From contig NZ_FNBE01000003.1 in assembly GCF_900102195.1 (NCBI RefSeq), forward strand, positions 310,001 to 374,000: a stretch of 64,000 bases of DNA, written 5' to 3'. How positions within the stretch are numbered: position 1 is the first letter of the stretch; every line of letters starts with the position of its first letter. Origin of the DNA: Pseudonocardia oroxyli (GTDB lineage: Bacteria; Actinomycetota; Actinomycetes; Mycobacteriales; Pseudonocardiaceae). The translations under genes and the position numbers were made by a program. Shown piece by piece: positions 45,704 to 55,200 of the stretch. A model generated the notes under the pieces. The model had not been told where the DNA came from, did not search any database, and saw only the letters and a list, made by a program, of their open reading frames with translations.

Positions 45704-47746
45704 CTAGACGGTGAAGGTCTCGGCGGTCGGGTTCACGTTGCTGCGGCTCGCGATCCACGCGACGACCGCCTCCACGGCCTGCGCCACCGGGATCCCGTTG
45801 ACCTGCGACCCGTCCCGGAAGCGGAAGCTGACCGCACCCGCCTCCACGTCCCGCGCGCCCGCGAGCAGCAGGAACGGCACCTTCGCCAGGGTGTGGGTGC
45901 GGATCTTCTTCTGCATCCGGTCGTCCCCCGAGTCGAGCTCCACGCGCACGCCGCGCTCGCGCAGCAGGCCGACGACCTCCTCCACGGCGGGCACCTGCTC
46001 GTCGGTGACCGGGATCGCGACGACCTGGGTCGGCGCCAGCCAGGCCGGGAACGCGCCCGCGTAGTGCTCCAGGAGCACGCCGAAGAACCGCTCGATGGAG
46101 CCGAACAGCGCACGGTGGATCATGACCGGCCGCTGCCTGCTCCCGTCCGACGCCGTGTACTGCAGGTCGAAGCGCTCCGGCAGCATGAGGTCGACCTGGA
46201 TGGTGGACATCTGCCAGCTGCGGCCGATCGCGTCCTTCACCTGCACGCTGATCTTCGGCGCGTAGAAGGCGGCGCCGCCCGGGTCCTCGGTGAGCGTGAG
46301 CCCGGTCTCCTCGGCGACCTTGCGCAGCACCGCGGTGGCGCGCTCCCACTCCTCGTCCGAGCCGATGGACTTCTCCGGGTTGCGGGTGGAGATCTCCAGG
46401 TAGAAGTCGTCCAGGCCGTAGTCCCGCAGCAGGTTGAGCACGAAGTCCAGCAGGGAGGCGATCTCGCCCTCCATCTGCTCCTCGGTGCAGTAGATGTGCG
46501 CGTCGTCCTGGGTGAAGCCGCGGGCGCGGGTCAGGCCGTGCACCACGCCGGACTTCTCGTACCGGTACACCGTCCCGAACTCGAACAGGCGCAGCGGCAG
46601 CTCGCGGTAGCTGCGGCCGCGCGCGTCGAAGATCAGGTTGTGCATCGGGCAGTTCATGGGCTTGAGGTAGTAGTCCTGGCCTGGCTTGCGGACGGTCCCG
46701 TCCGCGTTGCGCTCCTCGTCGAGGATCATCCCCGGGTACATGCCCTCCTCGTACCACTCGAGGTGGCCGGAGGTCCGGAACAGCTGCCCCTTGGTGATGT
46801 GCGGGGTGTTGACGAACTCGTACCCGGCCCGCTCGTGCTTGCGCCGGGAGTAGTCCTCCAGCTCCTTGCGGATCACACCGCCCTTGGGGTGGAACACCGG
46901 CAGGCCCGAGCCGATCTGGTCCGGGAAGGAGAACAGGTCCAGCTCGGCGCCGAGGCGGCGGTGGTCGCGGCGCTCGGCCTCGGCCACGCGCTCCAGGTAG
47001 GCGTCGAGCGCCTCCTGCGACTCCCACGCGGTGCCGTAGATGCGCTGCAGCTGCGGGTTCTTCTCCGACCCCCGCCAGTACGCCGCGGCGGTCCTGGTCA
47101 GCGCGAACGCCGGGATGTACTTCGTGGTCGGCAGGTGCGGGCCGCGGCACAGGTCCGACCAGACGGTGGCGCCGGTGTGCGCGTGGACGTTGTCGTAGAT
47201 CGTGAGCTCGCCGGAGGAGTCGATCTCGACCACGTCCTCCTCGGGGCCCTTGAGGTCGATCAGCTCCAGCTTGTACGGCTCGTCCTTGAGCTCGGCGCGG
47301 GCCTCGTCCTTCGACGCGAACAGCCGCCGGGAGAACCGCTGCCCGGACTTGATGATCTTCTTCATCGCCGACTCGAGCGTGCGCAGGTCGTCCGGGGTGA
47401 AGGGCTTCTCGACGTCGAAGTCGTAGTAGAAGCCGTCCGTGACGGGCGGGCCGATGCCGAGCTTGGCCTCCGGGTACAGCTGCTGCACCGCCTGGGCCAG
47501 GACGTGCGCGGCGGAGTGCCGGATCACGCTGCGGCCCTCGTCGGAGTCCGCGGTGACCGGCAGGACCTCGGCGTCCGCCTCGGGTGCCCACGCGAGGTCC
47601 TTGAGGTTCCCCTGCCCGTCCTTCACCACGACGATCGCCTGTGGCCCGCTCGTCGGCAGGCCCGCCTCCCGGATCCGGGCCCCCGCGGTCGTCCCCGCGG
47701 GCACCGTGATCGGCGCGGACGCGGGCGGGGCGGGTGCTGCGGACAC
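45704..47746 (-). CDS. thrS: Threonyl-tRNA synthetase
   Basis: Class II synthetase, 680 aa, usual length. N-terminal TGS-like domain (1-65), editing domain with [11 protein letters not shown], catalytic domain with zinc ligands in MNCPMHN, motif 2 in [22 protein letters not shown] and motif 3 near the end of the catalytic core, then the anticodon-binding domain (about 575-680). GTG at 47746. I see no T-box leader in the 73 bases before it. Confidence 0.96.
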   Translation of the reverse strand: MSAAPAPPASAPITVPAGTTAGARIREAGLPTSGPQAIVVVKDGQGNLKDLAWAPEADAEVLPVTADSDEGRSVIRHSAAHVLAQAVQQLYPEAKLGIGPPVTDGFYYDFDVEKPFTPDDLRTLESAMKKIIKSGQRFSRRLFASKDEARAELKDEPYKLELIDLKGPEEDVVEIDSSGELTIYDNVHAHTGATVWSDLCRGPHLPTTKYIPAFALTRTAAAYWRGSEKNPQLQRIYGTAWESQEALDAYLERVAEAERRDHRRLGAELDLFSFPDQIGSGLPVFHPKGGVIRKELEDYSRRKHERAGYEFVNTPHITKGQLFRTSGHLEWYEEGMYPGMILDEERNADGTVRKPGQDYYLKPMNCPMHNLIFDARGRSYRELPLRLFEFGTVYRYEKSGVVHGLTRARGFTQDDAHIYCTEEQMEGEIASLLDFVLNLLRDYGLDDFYLEISTRNPEKSIGSDEEWERATAVLRKVAEETGLTLTEDPGGAAFYAPKISVQVKDAIGRSWQMSTIQVDLMLPERFDLQYTASDGSRQRPVMIHRALFGSIERFFGVLLEHYAGAFPAWLAPTQVVAIPVTDEQVPAVEEVVGLLRERGVRVELDSGDDRMQKKIRTHTLAKVPFLLLAGARDVEAGAVSFRFRDGSQVNGIPVAQAVEAVVAWIASRSNVNPTAETFTV

Positions 47747-47819
47747 AGGGGGCTCCTCGAGGAATCGAACGAACGGTCCCCCCGATGCTAGTGCGGCGCC
47801 GCCACCCGGTTCTCGCGGG

Positions 47820-48653
47820 TCAGGACCGGCGGCGCAGCACCAGATGGTCGGTGTCGGGGCGGGTCCGCAGCGTGCGCCGCAGCGGCGGCGGCTCGCCGGG
47901 CACCACGGGGTCGAACCAGTCCGAGGCCGCCGACGCGGCCTCCGGCTCGGGTGCGGGTCCGGGCTCGTGCCGGTCGCCCGAGTGCGTCCCCGCGAGTCCC
48001 CCGCTCCCGCCCCGCGAGTCCCCCACCTCGGACACGCGAGTCGGACGGATCGTGCGCTCGGGTCCGGCCGGCGCGCGGACGACCGCGAACGGCGCCGTCA
48101 CCGGGATCGGCACGGTGTGCCCACCCGGGCTCGGCTCGCCGGGCTCCGGCGTGCGCGGAGCGGGGACCGGTGTGGGGACCGCGACCGCAGGGGGGTCGAC
48201 GACCGGGCGCGGCGGTGCGGGCCGGACCGGCGGCCCCGAGGGCACGAGCGCCCGGGGGTCGATCCGGTCCAGCAGCCTGCGCACCCGCCGCAGGTTCCGC
48301 TCGGGCGCCGCGACGAGCACGGCGACCGCGACGCCCCCGCCGACGGGATCCGGCAGCGGACGCACGAGGTGGAACACCGCCTCGCCCTGCCGGACGACGA
48401 CCTCCGCGGTCGACCGCCCCAGTACCCGGGCGAGGTCCGCGGTCGACCGCAGGACCTCCACCTGGGCCGCGGCCACGGCGTCGGGATCGATCTCGGGGTC
48501 CAGGCGGAGCCCCTCGGACAGCGCGACGTCGAGCGCCAGCCCGCTCTCGACGTCCACCAGCGCGGCCGCCAGCACCTCCGGTCTGCGCAGCACCTCGTGG
48601 GCGGCGCTGCGCAGCGGTCCGGGAGCGCCTGCGGTTCCGGCTCGACTCGGCAC
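47820..48653 (-). CDS. Roadblock-like protein with Pro-rich tail, 277 aa
   Basis: N-terminal domain (about 10-120) has [34 protein letters not shown] and [16 protein letters not shown], with the alternating pattern of a roadblock/LC7 fold. The rest is Pro/Val/Arg-rich and includes residues [16 protein letters not shown], which are encoded by a GACTCGCG repeat element (47990-48044). GTG at 48653. It is the last of three consecutive roadblock-like genes upstream of thrS. Function unknown; roadblock proteins often regulate small GTPases, but no GTPase is present here. Confidence 0.65.
   Translation of the reverse strand: MPSRAGTAGAPGPLRSAAHEVLRRPEVLAAALVDVESGLALDVALSEGLRLDPEIDPDAVAAAQVEVLRSTADLARVLGRSTAEVVVRQGEAVFHLVRPLPDPVGGGVAVAVLVAAPERNLRRVRRLLDRIDPRALVPSGPPVRPAPPRPVVDPPAVAVPTPVPAPRTPEPGEPSPGGHTVPIPVTAPFAVVRAPAGPERTIRPTRVSEVGDSRGGSGGLAGTHSGDRHEPGPAPEPEAASAASDWFDPVVPGEPPPLRRTLRTRPDTDHLVLRRRS
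47990..48044. repeat. GACTCGCG-type repeat element, copy 2, inside a coding region
   Basis: Reads CGCGAGTCCCCC on the plus strand twice, then ACCTCGGACACGCGAGTCGG. Its reverse complement closely matches the element at 21874-21931 and the part at 63707-63735. It lies in frame in the tail of the 277-aa roadblock-like protein, adding about 18 residues. Confidence 0.65.
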
Positions 48654-48687
48654 GGACGTCCTCGCGGGTGGGTCGGGATGAGAGGGG

Positions 48688-49131
48688 TCAGCGCGGGGCG
48701 GGCGCCTGGAAGTACTGGCTGTCGCCGCCCTGCGGGGCACGGGCGCCCGCGTTCGGGTGGGACATGTAGAACTCCTGCTCGATGATCTTGAGGTCGCGCC
48801 GGGCCATCGCCAGGTTGGCCTGCGCGCGGTTGAGCACCAGGTAGAGGAACAGCTTCTCGTCCGGCAGGCCGCGGATCAGCCGGATCAGGTGGTACTGGTT
48901 GTCGAGGGTGATCAGGATGTCCTCGATGTTCTCGCGCAGGCCCAGCTTCTGGGTCACCTCGATCTTGGTGCGGACCACGTCGCTGTTGCCCGGGGCCGCC
49001 ACCTCCAGGTCGAACTCGGCGCTGCCGCCGCGGGAGCCGAGTGTCATGCCGCTCTCGTAGTCCACGAGGGCCACGGCGAACGCGCCCTTGATGTTGGCGG
49101 CCATGTCCAGAGAATGCTCGATCGAGCTCAT
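48688..49131 (-). CDS. Roadblock/LC7-domain protein, 147 aa
   Basis: Compact roadblock fold: [73 protein letters not shown] short tail ends [11 protein letters not shown]. Less Pro-rich and more conserved-looking than its two neighbours. ATG at 49131. Roadblock proteins form dimers and in Streptomyces belong to conservons with GTPases; here only relatives without a GTPase are adjacent. Confidence 0.8.
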   Translation of the reverse strand: MSSIEHSLDMAANIKGAFAVALVDYESGMTLGSRGGSAEFDLEVAAPGNSDVVRTKIEVTQKLGLRENIEDILITLDNQYHLIRLIRGLPDEKLFLYLVLNRAQANLAMARRDLKIIEQEFYMSHPNAGARAPQGGDSQYFQAPAPR

Positions 49132-49281
49132 CGGTGTGCCTTTCGATCATCCGTTGCGGGATGATCTTCCATTGCGGGGACGGGGAACGGGAACGGTAGC
49201 GCAGAATCGTCACGAGGACGTTTTCGGGGTGCGTCGAGGATCGCACCGTCGGCGATATCGGCGATTTTCCGGCAGCGCGCG

Positions 49282-50874
49282 TCACGACAGCCTCCGGCGC
49301 AACCCGTCGGCGAGCCTGCGCAGGGTCGAGAGATCGGTGGACCACCGCCGTTCGTCCGTGCCGTCGGGGGGTGTGCGCGGCGGTGGCACCACGGCACGCC
49401 CCGTCCGTCGGGGCAGCGGGGCGGGCGGGCGCGGCGCGGGGGCCGTGTCGAGCGGGGCGCTGCGGGCGGCCGCACCGGAGGACTCCCGCGCGGCGTCCGC
49501 AGCCGGCTCCGGGCCGGCGGCCGACGACGGCGGGGCGCCCTCCGAGGTCTCCCCCGGCGGATCCGGGGCGCGAGCGGTACGGGCGGCCGCGGCCTCCGAC
49601 ACCGGTGCGCGGGGCGCTGCCGCGGCCGGCACCTCCGGATCCTGTGCCGTCGGGCCCGGCGCCGTCGGGCCCGGCGCCATCGGGCCCGGCGCCGTCGGGC
49701 CCGGCGCCGTCGGGCCCGGTGCCGTCGGGCCCGGTGCCGTCGGGTCCGGGTCCCCACCGTCCGGTGCGCGGCGCGCCGGCCCGGGAGCCGTGGGCGAGGG
49801 GCGCGGCGCGGGGACCGGGCGAGCGGGCCGGGCGGGGACGGAGCGGATCGGGTCGGGGCGAAGGGCAGCCGGGGGCGCGGCCGGAACGGGGGCGGCGGGA
49901 ACGGGGACGGCGGGAACGGGGGCGGAGCGGGCGGTGTCCCGCTCGGCGGGCGCAGGCGTGGGCGCGGGCAGCGGGGGGCGCGCCCGGTGGGCCGCGGCGA
50001 AGAACTCGGCGACGGAGGCGGCCCGGGCCGCGGGCTCCCGAAGGAGCCGATTCTCGCTGGTCGGAGCGGGGTCCCCCCGACTGGGGGCGTGCCGTCGTCC
50101 CTCGGTCGCGACGACCCGGGGGGCCCCGCGCGGTGCGAGGCCCGCCCCCGGCCCGTCGGCCCCGAGGGGCACCGGGGCCGCACCGGGCACGTCGGTCCCG
50201 GGGGGCACGTCGGCTCCGCGGAGCACCGCGACCCCGGGCGCGTCGACCCCTGCGGGCGTCGGGGCGGGCGTCGGGGCGGGCGCTGTGGCGGGCGCTGTGG
50301 CGGGCGCTGTGGCGGACGTCGGGGCGGACGTCGGGGCGGACGCCGTGGGCTGCGTCGTCGCGGGGACGGAGGTGCCGGAGTCGGGCGCGACCGGCGGCCG
50401 CATGCCGGCCCCGGGGAGGCGGACGGGGGCCGCGGGGAGCGCGGTCGGCGGGACCGCGGGGCGGGCTGCGGAGGACGAGCCGGTGCCCGGACGGGGCAGC
50501 GGCCCCGCGAGCACCTGGATCTCGCGCAGCGTGCCGGCCACGTTAGCGCGGGCCCGGGTGAGCCGCACGTACAGGACACCGCCGGCATCCGGGGCGCCTC
50601 CGCCGGCGGCCCGGCCGACCTCGATGCGGGGCGCCGGAGCGAGGACCTGCACGGTCCGTGGCCCGGTCACGACGACGCTCTGCAGCGCCCCGGCACGTCC
50701 GCCCGCGAGGCCCGCGACGCCGACGAAGGCGTCGAGGATCTCCCCCACCGGCACCGGCGGCCCACCGGCGCCGACGGCCTCGACGATCGACCCGTCGTGC
50801 GCGTCGAGAACGCACGCGTACGACACCCCGGGCAGTTTTCCCAGGGTGTCGGCGAACGATTTTCGATCGGGCAC
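49282..50874 (-). CDS. Roadblock-like domain protein with ~400-aa disordered tail
   Basis: Protein of 530 aa. Residues 1-130 look like a roadblock domain: DTLGKLPGVSYACVLDAHDG, EILDAFVGVAGLAG, VLYVRLTRARANVAGTLREI. The remaining 400 residues are Pro/Ala/Thr-rich with tandem repeats (GPTAP units; 12-bp unit region) and end in a basic RRLADGLRRRLS. Start GTG at 50874 has GAGAGGG 6 bases upstream; an in-frame GTG at 50889 is less well placed. First gene of the roadblock trio. Function unknown. Confidence 0.7.
   Translation of the reverse strand: MPDRKSFADTLGKLPGVSYACVLDAHDGSIVEAVGAGGPPVPVGEILDAFVGVAGLAGGRAGALQSVVVTGPRTVQVLAPAPRIEVGRAAGGGAPDAGGVLYVRLTRARANVAGTLREIQVLAGPLPRPGTGSSSAARPAVPPTALPAAPVRLPGAGMRPPVAPDSGTSVPATTQPTASAPTSAPTSATAPATAPATAPAPTPAPTPAGVDAPGVAVLRGADVPPGTDVPGAAPVPLGADGPGAGLAPRGAPRVVATEGRRHAPSRGDPAPTSENRLLREPAARAASVAEFFAAAHRARPPLPAPTPAPAERDTARSAPVPAVPVPAAPVPAAPPAALRPDPIRSVPARPARPVPAPRPSPTAPGPARRAPDGGDPDPTAPGPTAPGPTAPGPTAPGPMAPGPTAPGPTAQDPEVPAAAAPRAPVSEAAAARTARAPDPPGETSEGAPPSSAAGPEPAADAARESSGAAARSAPLDTAPAPRPPAPLPRRTGRAVVPPPRTPPDGTDERRWSTDLSTLRRLADGLRRRLS
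49646..49750. repeat. 15-bp tandem repeat, about 7 copies
   Basis: CGTCGGGCCCGGCGC-type units, period 15, encode repeated GPTAP in the disordered tail of the 530-aa roadblock-like protein. Confidence 0.9.
50252..50347. repeat. 12-bp tandem repeat, about 8 copies
   Basis: GCGGGCGCTGTG and GCGGGCGTCGGG-type units with period 12 encode an Ala/Pro/Thr four-residue repeat (for example ATAP) in the same protein. Confidence 0.88.
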
Positions 50875-51016
50875 GAGAAACCCTCTCACACTCCTCCGGT
50901 GACCTCATTCTCGACCTTTTCGGCCGACGAATTCCAGGGCCGGAGAAACGAGTCTGCTGGCCCACTCGGTCGAGCGTGCGACCCCCCGGATGCCGCGTCG
51001 AACGACCCTCGGGAAA

Positions 51017-51034
51017 GGGGACCTTCGGCCCTGG
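51017..51034. promoter_or_regulatory. DevR/OsdR-like box (tentative)
   Basis: GGGGACCTTCGGCCCTGG resembles dormancy-regulator (DosR/DevR/OsdR) boxes of the form GGGAC-N4-GGCCC. It lies 133 bases upstream of the SnoaL-like gene start and about 140 bases upstream of the roadblock gene start in the other direction. Only a pattern resemblance. Confidence 0.3.
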
Positions 51035-51166
51035 CGGATGGCACCCGAAGACCGGGTGCCCGGCCACGGCACCGCTGCGCGGGACGGGACGCGCATCCGG
51101 CCGCCGGCTCGCACCGCCGTCCGGACGGTGGTGGTGCCCGCCCCGCCCACGTGATCGGATGCCGGG

Positions 51167-51553
51167 ATGAGCAGCGACAGGTTCGCCCGGTTCCGGGCCG
51201 CGGTCGAGCGCGGGGACGCCGACGCCGCGGCCGATCTCTTCACCGCTGACGCGGTGTTCCACTCGCCGATCGTGCACAAGCCCTACGAGGGCCGCGAGTC
51301 GCTGCGCATGATCTTGCGCGCGGTCGTGCGGGTCTTCGAGGACTTCCGCTACGACGCCGAGTTCAGTGGCCCCGACGGGCACGTGCTCTGGTTCCGGACC
51401 CGGGTCGGTGAGCGGGCCCTCGACGGCGTCGACATCCTGCGCGACGGCGCCGACGGGCTGGTCGAGCTCACCGTCATGGTGCGGCCCTACTCCGCGGCCA
51501 CCGAGCTCCGCGCCCGCATGGCCGCCCTCCTCGCCGAGCAGGGCACCGGCTGA
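51167..51553 (+). CDS. SnoaL-like/NTF2-fold protein, 128 aa
   Basis: Cone-shaped alpha+beta barrel protein of the nuclear transport factor 2/SnoaL-like family: FRAAVERGDADAAADLFTAD, VFHSPIVHKPYEGRESLRMI, and DGLVELTVMVRPYSAA. Such proteins are small-molecule isomerases/hydrolases or ligand binders; function unknown. ATG at 51167. Its 3' end is followed directly by a 74-bp tandem repeat array. Confidence 0.8.
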   Translation: MSSDRFARFRAAVERGDADAAADLFTADAVFHSPIVHKPYEGRESLRMILRAVVRVFEDFRYDAEFSGPDGHVLWFRTRVGERALDGVDILRDGADGLVELTVMVRPYSAATELRARMAALLAEQGTG

Positions 51554-51559
51554 CGACGC

Positions 51560-51935
51560 GCGACCCTCAGGTTCCCGACGATCCGGCACCCCGACCCTCC
51601 GGCCGGTCCAGCAACCGACGGGGGCCACCCCGCACGAAACTCAGGTTCCGGACGCTCCGGCACCCCGACCATCCGGCCCACCCGAAACCCGACGGGACCC
51701 ACCCCGCACGAAACTCAGGTTGCGGACGCTCCGGCACCCCGACCATCCGGCCCACCCGAAACCCGACAGGGGCCACCCCGCACGAAGCCCAGGTTCCAGA
51801 CCATCCAGCAACCCGCCTATCCGCCCCGCCCTGCACTCGTCACGAGCCCAGCCGCGCGACCCTCAGGTACCTGTCGTTCCGGGCGGTCGACCGTCCGGCG
51901 CCGGGGCACTCGGCAACCCCTGACGTCAGGAACCC
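51560..51935. repeat. 74-bp tandem repeat array, five units
   Basis: The motif CTCAGGT (CCCAGGT once) recurs at 51566, 51640, 51714, 51788 and 51862, exactly 74 bases apart. The best-kept units contain CGCACGAAACTCAGGTTCCG, GACGCTCCGGCACCCCGACC and ATCCGGCCCACCCGAAACCC in that order. The outer units are more diverged. The period is not divisible by three, and no shared protein is encoded. There are no CRISPR-like unique spacers. It lies between the SnoaL gene and the PBP gene. Confidence 0.92.
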
Positions 51936-52220
51936 GAGCCACCCGGCACCGCCGCGGTCGCAGCGGGGGGCCACGCTCACATCCGTCCGGAGCAGCCGCC
52001 GTCACGCACCGTCGTCGGGACCGCCGGGGTGACCGGCGCGGGGTGCCGTCATTCGGGTGAGTTCGATCTGGTGCCGCACCGCGGCCCTGGGCTGGGCCGT
52101 TGAGCCTCCAGACAGTCGTACGAGACACCCGAACGGATCCCTCGGGTTGCGCCGTACGGCCTCTTCGTGCCCGGCCGTCCATCACCGACCGGGTGCACCG
52201 GACGGCGAGGGAGGACGAGC
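51936..52220. other. Intergenic region before the PBP gene
   Basis: About 285 bases with no convincing ORF and no recognised signal. It must hold the PBP promoter; the PBP ribosome-binding site (GAGGGAGGA, 52207-52215) is at its end. Confidence 0.4.
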
Positions 52221-55200
52221 GTGCGCGGAGGCGGCCACGGCCCGGCTCGGCCCGGTGCGTCCGTCCCCCCGTCCGAGGGCCGGTCGGTGCCGGCGGCCCG
52301 CACCGCGCCCGACTCCGGCACCTCCGGACCCGACGGCGCGGACGGCCCGCGGGGACCGCAGGGACCGCGGTCCCGGCATGCCGAGCTCCTCCGCCGGGCC
52401 TTGGAACAACGCAACAGCGCCGACGTGCCGCAGGCGGGTCCGGCGGGGAGTGCCACGCCGGGATCCGTCCGCCCTCCCGCGGGCCGCTCGGCCGCGCCGG
52501 GATCCGCCGCTCCCGCACCGGCCCGTCCCGGGTCGGCCGGATCGCGACCGGTCGGGCCGGCGGCGGCCGGGTCGGGACCGGTCGGGCCGGCATCGGCGGG
52601 TCCCGCCTCGTCGGGCCCGCCGCCGGCCGGGTCGAGATCATCCGGTCCGGCACCGGGCGTTCCGGGCGCGATGACACCGGGCCCCGCCGGCTCCGCGGGC
52701 GTGGGCCCGCGCCTCGACCGCACCGTTCGCCCCTCGGACTCCGAGCGCACCGGCCCGCCCGGCGCCGCCCGCTCGCGCTCGGACCGCCCGAGCACCGACG
52801 ACACGGGCCCGGACCGTCCGACCACCGCCCGCACGGGCCGCCCCTCGGACCCCGAGCGCACCGCCCCGCCCGGCCCCGCCCGCTCGCGCTCGGACCGCCC
52901 GAGCACCGACGACACGGGCCCGGACCGTCCGACCACCGCCCGCACGGTCCGCCCGGCGGACCCCGAGCACGCGGGCCGTCCGCACACCGGGGACGTCGGC
53001 CCGAGTGCCGACCGCACGAACCCCGGCCGCACGAACCCCGGCCGCGCGAACCCCGGCCGTCCGGACTCTGGCCGCACAATCCGCCCCGCGGACCGCGAGG
53101 AACCCGGCCGATCCCCCCGCGGGCTGAGCTCCGACCGCACGACCCCGGACCGCACAACTCCCGACCGCACGACCCCCGACCGCACAACCCCCGACCGCAC
53201 GGCGTCGACGCGCACCACCCGCACCCGGGCGACCACGGCCGCCACCACCGACCCCGACGACACCACTCTGAACGCGCCGACCAGGCACACGGCCCCGGCG
53301 CCGAGCGGACGTCGTCGGGCGGGCAAACGCTCCGGGGTGGGCTGGTGGCAGACCCCCGACAGCCGCCGCCCCACCGGCGGCGGCGGGCTGAGCACCGGGA
53401 TCCCGGCCGCGTCCGAGCCGGTGCACCCGATCCGCCGGGGTGTGTTCGCGCCCGTGGACCTGCTGCGGCGGCGTTTCGGCCCCGGCGCCCGCGCCCGGCT
53501 CGCCGCGATGACCCCCGCGCAGCGTGCGGCGCGGCGCCGCCGCACGATCCTGTGGTCGGTCGCGGCCGGCCTCGGGCTCGTCGTCGGGGTGCCGCTGCTG
53601 CTGCTCGGGATCGGCTACCTGGCGTTCGCCGTGCCGACCGCCGACCAGGCGGTCAACAACCAGGTCGCGACGATCTCCTACGCCGACGGCTCCGACCTGA
53701 CCCGGCTCGTCCCGGAGGCGGGCAACCGCACGAAGGTGTCCTTCGACCAGATCCCGCCGCACGTCCGGGAGGCCGTGCTCGCGGCCGAGGACCGCAGCTT
53801 CTACTCCAACCCCGGGTTCGACGTCACCGGCATCGCCCGGGCGGTGTGGAACCAGCTGCGCGGCGGCTCCGGCGGCGGCTCGACGATCACCCAGCAGTAC
53901 GTCAAGAACGCCCTGGTCGGCGACCAGGCGACGCTGTGGCGCAAGTACAAGGAGCTGATCGTCAGCCTGAAGGTGAGCCAGGAGAAGTCGAAGGACGAGG
54001 TCCTCACCGACTACCTGAACACCATCTACTTCGGACGCGGCGCCTACGGCATCCAGTCCGCGGCGCAGGCGTACTTCGCGAAGGACGTCGGGCAGCTGAC
54101 CCCGGCGGAGGGGGCGCTGCTGGCGGGTGTCATCCAGTCCCCGTCGCGGTGGGACCCGGCGATCGACCCGCAGAAGGCGGTGCAGCGCTGGGACTTCGTG
54201 ATGGACGGCATGGTCGGCGAGGGCTGGCTGTCCCCCGGCGACCGCGCCGCCGCCACCTTCCCCGCCACCCAGCAGCGCAAGGTCGGCGGCACGGGCTCGT
54301 TCGCGGACAGCCGCGGCCACGTCGTGAACGCGGTGAAGGCCGAGCTGGACTCCCTGGGGATCTCCGACCAGGAGATGTCGCAGGCGGGCCTCACGATCAC
54401 CACGACGATCGACCCCACCCAGCAGGAGAAGGCGGTGGACGCGGCACAGGAGGCCTTGGCCGGGCAGCCGGACAACCTGCGCAGCGCGGTCGTGGCCATC
54501 GACCCGAACACCGGCGGCATCCAGGCCTACTACGGCGGGGACAACGGCGTCGGCCTCGACTACGCGCGGGTCAGCAAGCAGCCGGGCTCCACGTTCAAGC
54601 CGTTCGTGGTGCTGGCCGCGCTGATGCACGACCCGCCGATCGGGCTCGGCACCGTGTTCGACGGCAACGAGCAGGGCGGCCCCCGCAACGCGGACGGCGC
54701 GGACTGCCCCCGCTGCGACGTGAAGCAGGCGATGACGTTGTCCAACAACGTCATCTTCACGACGCTCGCGGCGAAGGTCGGTCCGGAGAACGTCGCCGCG
54801 GCCGCCCGCGCCGCCGGCATCACCTCCCCGCTCGACGACCCCGACGCGCGTCTCGCCCTGGGCAACAAGGAGGTCACCCCCGTCGAGCTGGCGTCGGCGT
54901 ACGCGACGATCGCGGCGGGCGGGGTCTGGCATGCGCCGCACTTCATCTCCAAGGTCGTCACCGCGGACGGCCGGGTGCTCTACGAGGCGCCCGACGCCAC
55001 CGGCGAGCGCCGGTTCAGCGAGCGGGTGGCCCGCAACACCGTGGAGGCCATGCTGGACGTCGCGCCCGCGGACGACCGCTCGATCGGCAGGCCGGTCGCG
55101 GCCAAGACGGGCACGGTGCAGTCGCGGTTCGAGGGCGAGAACAACGACGCCTGGTTCTCCGGCTTCACCCCCGGCCTCGCGACGACGGTCTGGGTCGGCA

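Noticed and set aside
47747..47819. T-box leader before thrS
   Set aside because: The gap is only 73 bases and lacks the T-box sequence and antiterminator.
51560..51935. CRISPR array
   Set aside because: The whole 74-bp period repeats, so there are no unique spacers, and no cas genes are near.
52638..54941. 767-codon minus-strand open frame opposite the PBP gene
   Set aside because: The plus strand has all PBP motifs; the opposite frame is a GC artefact with no recognisable domain.
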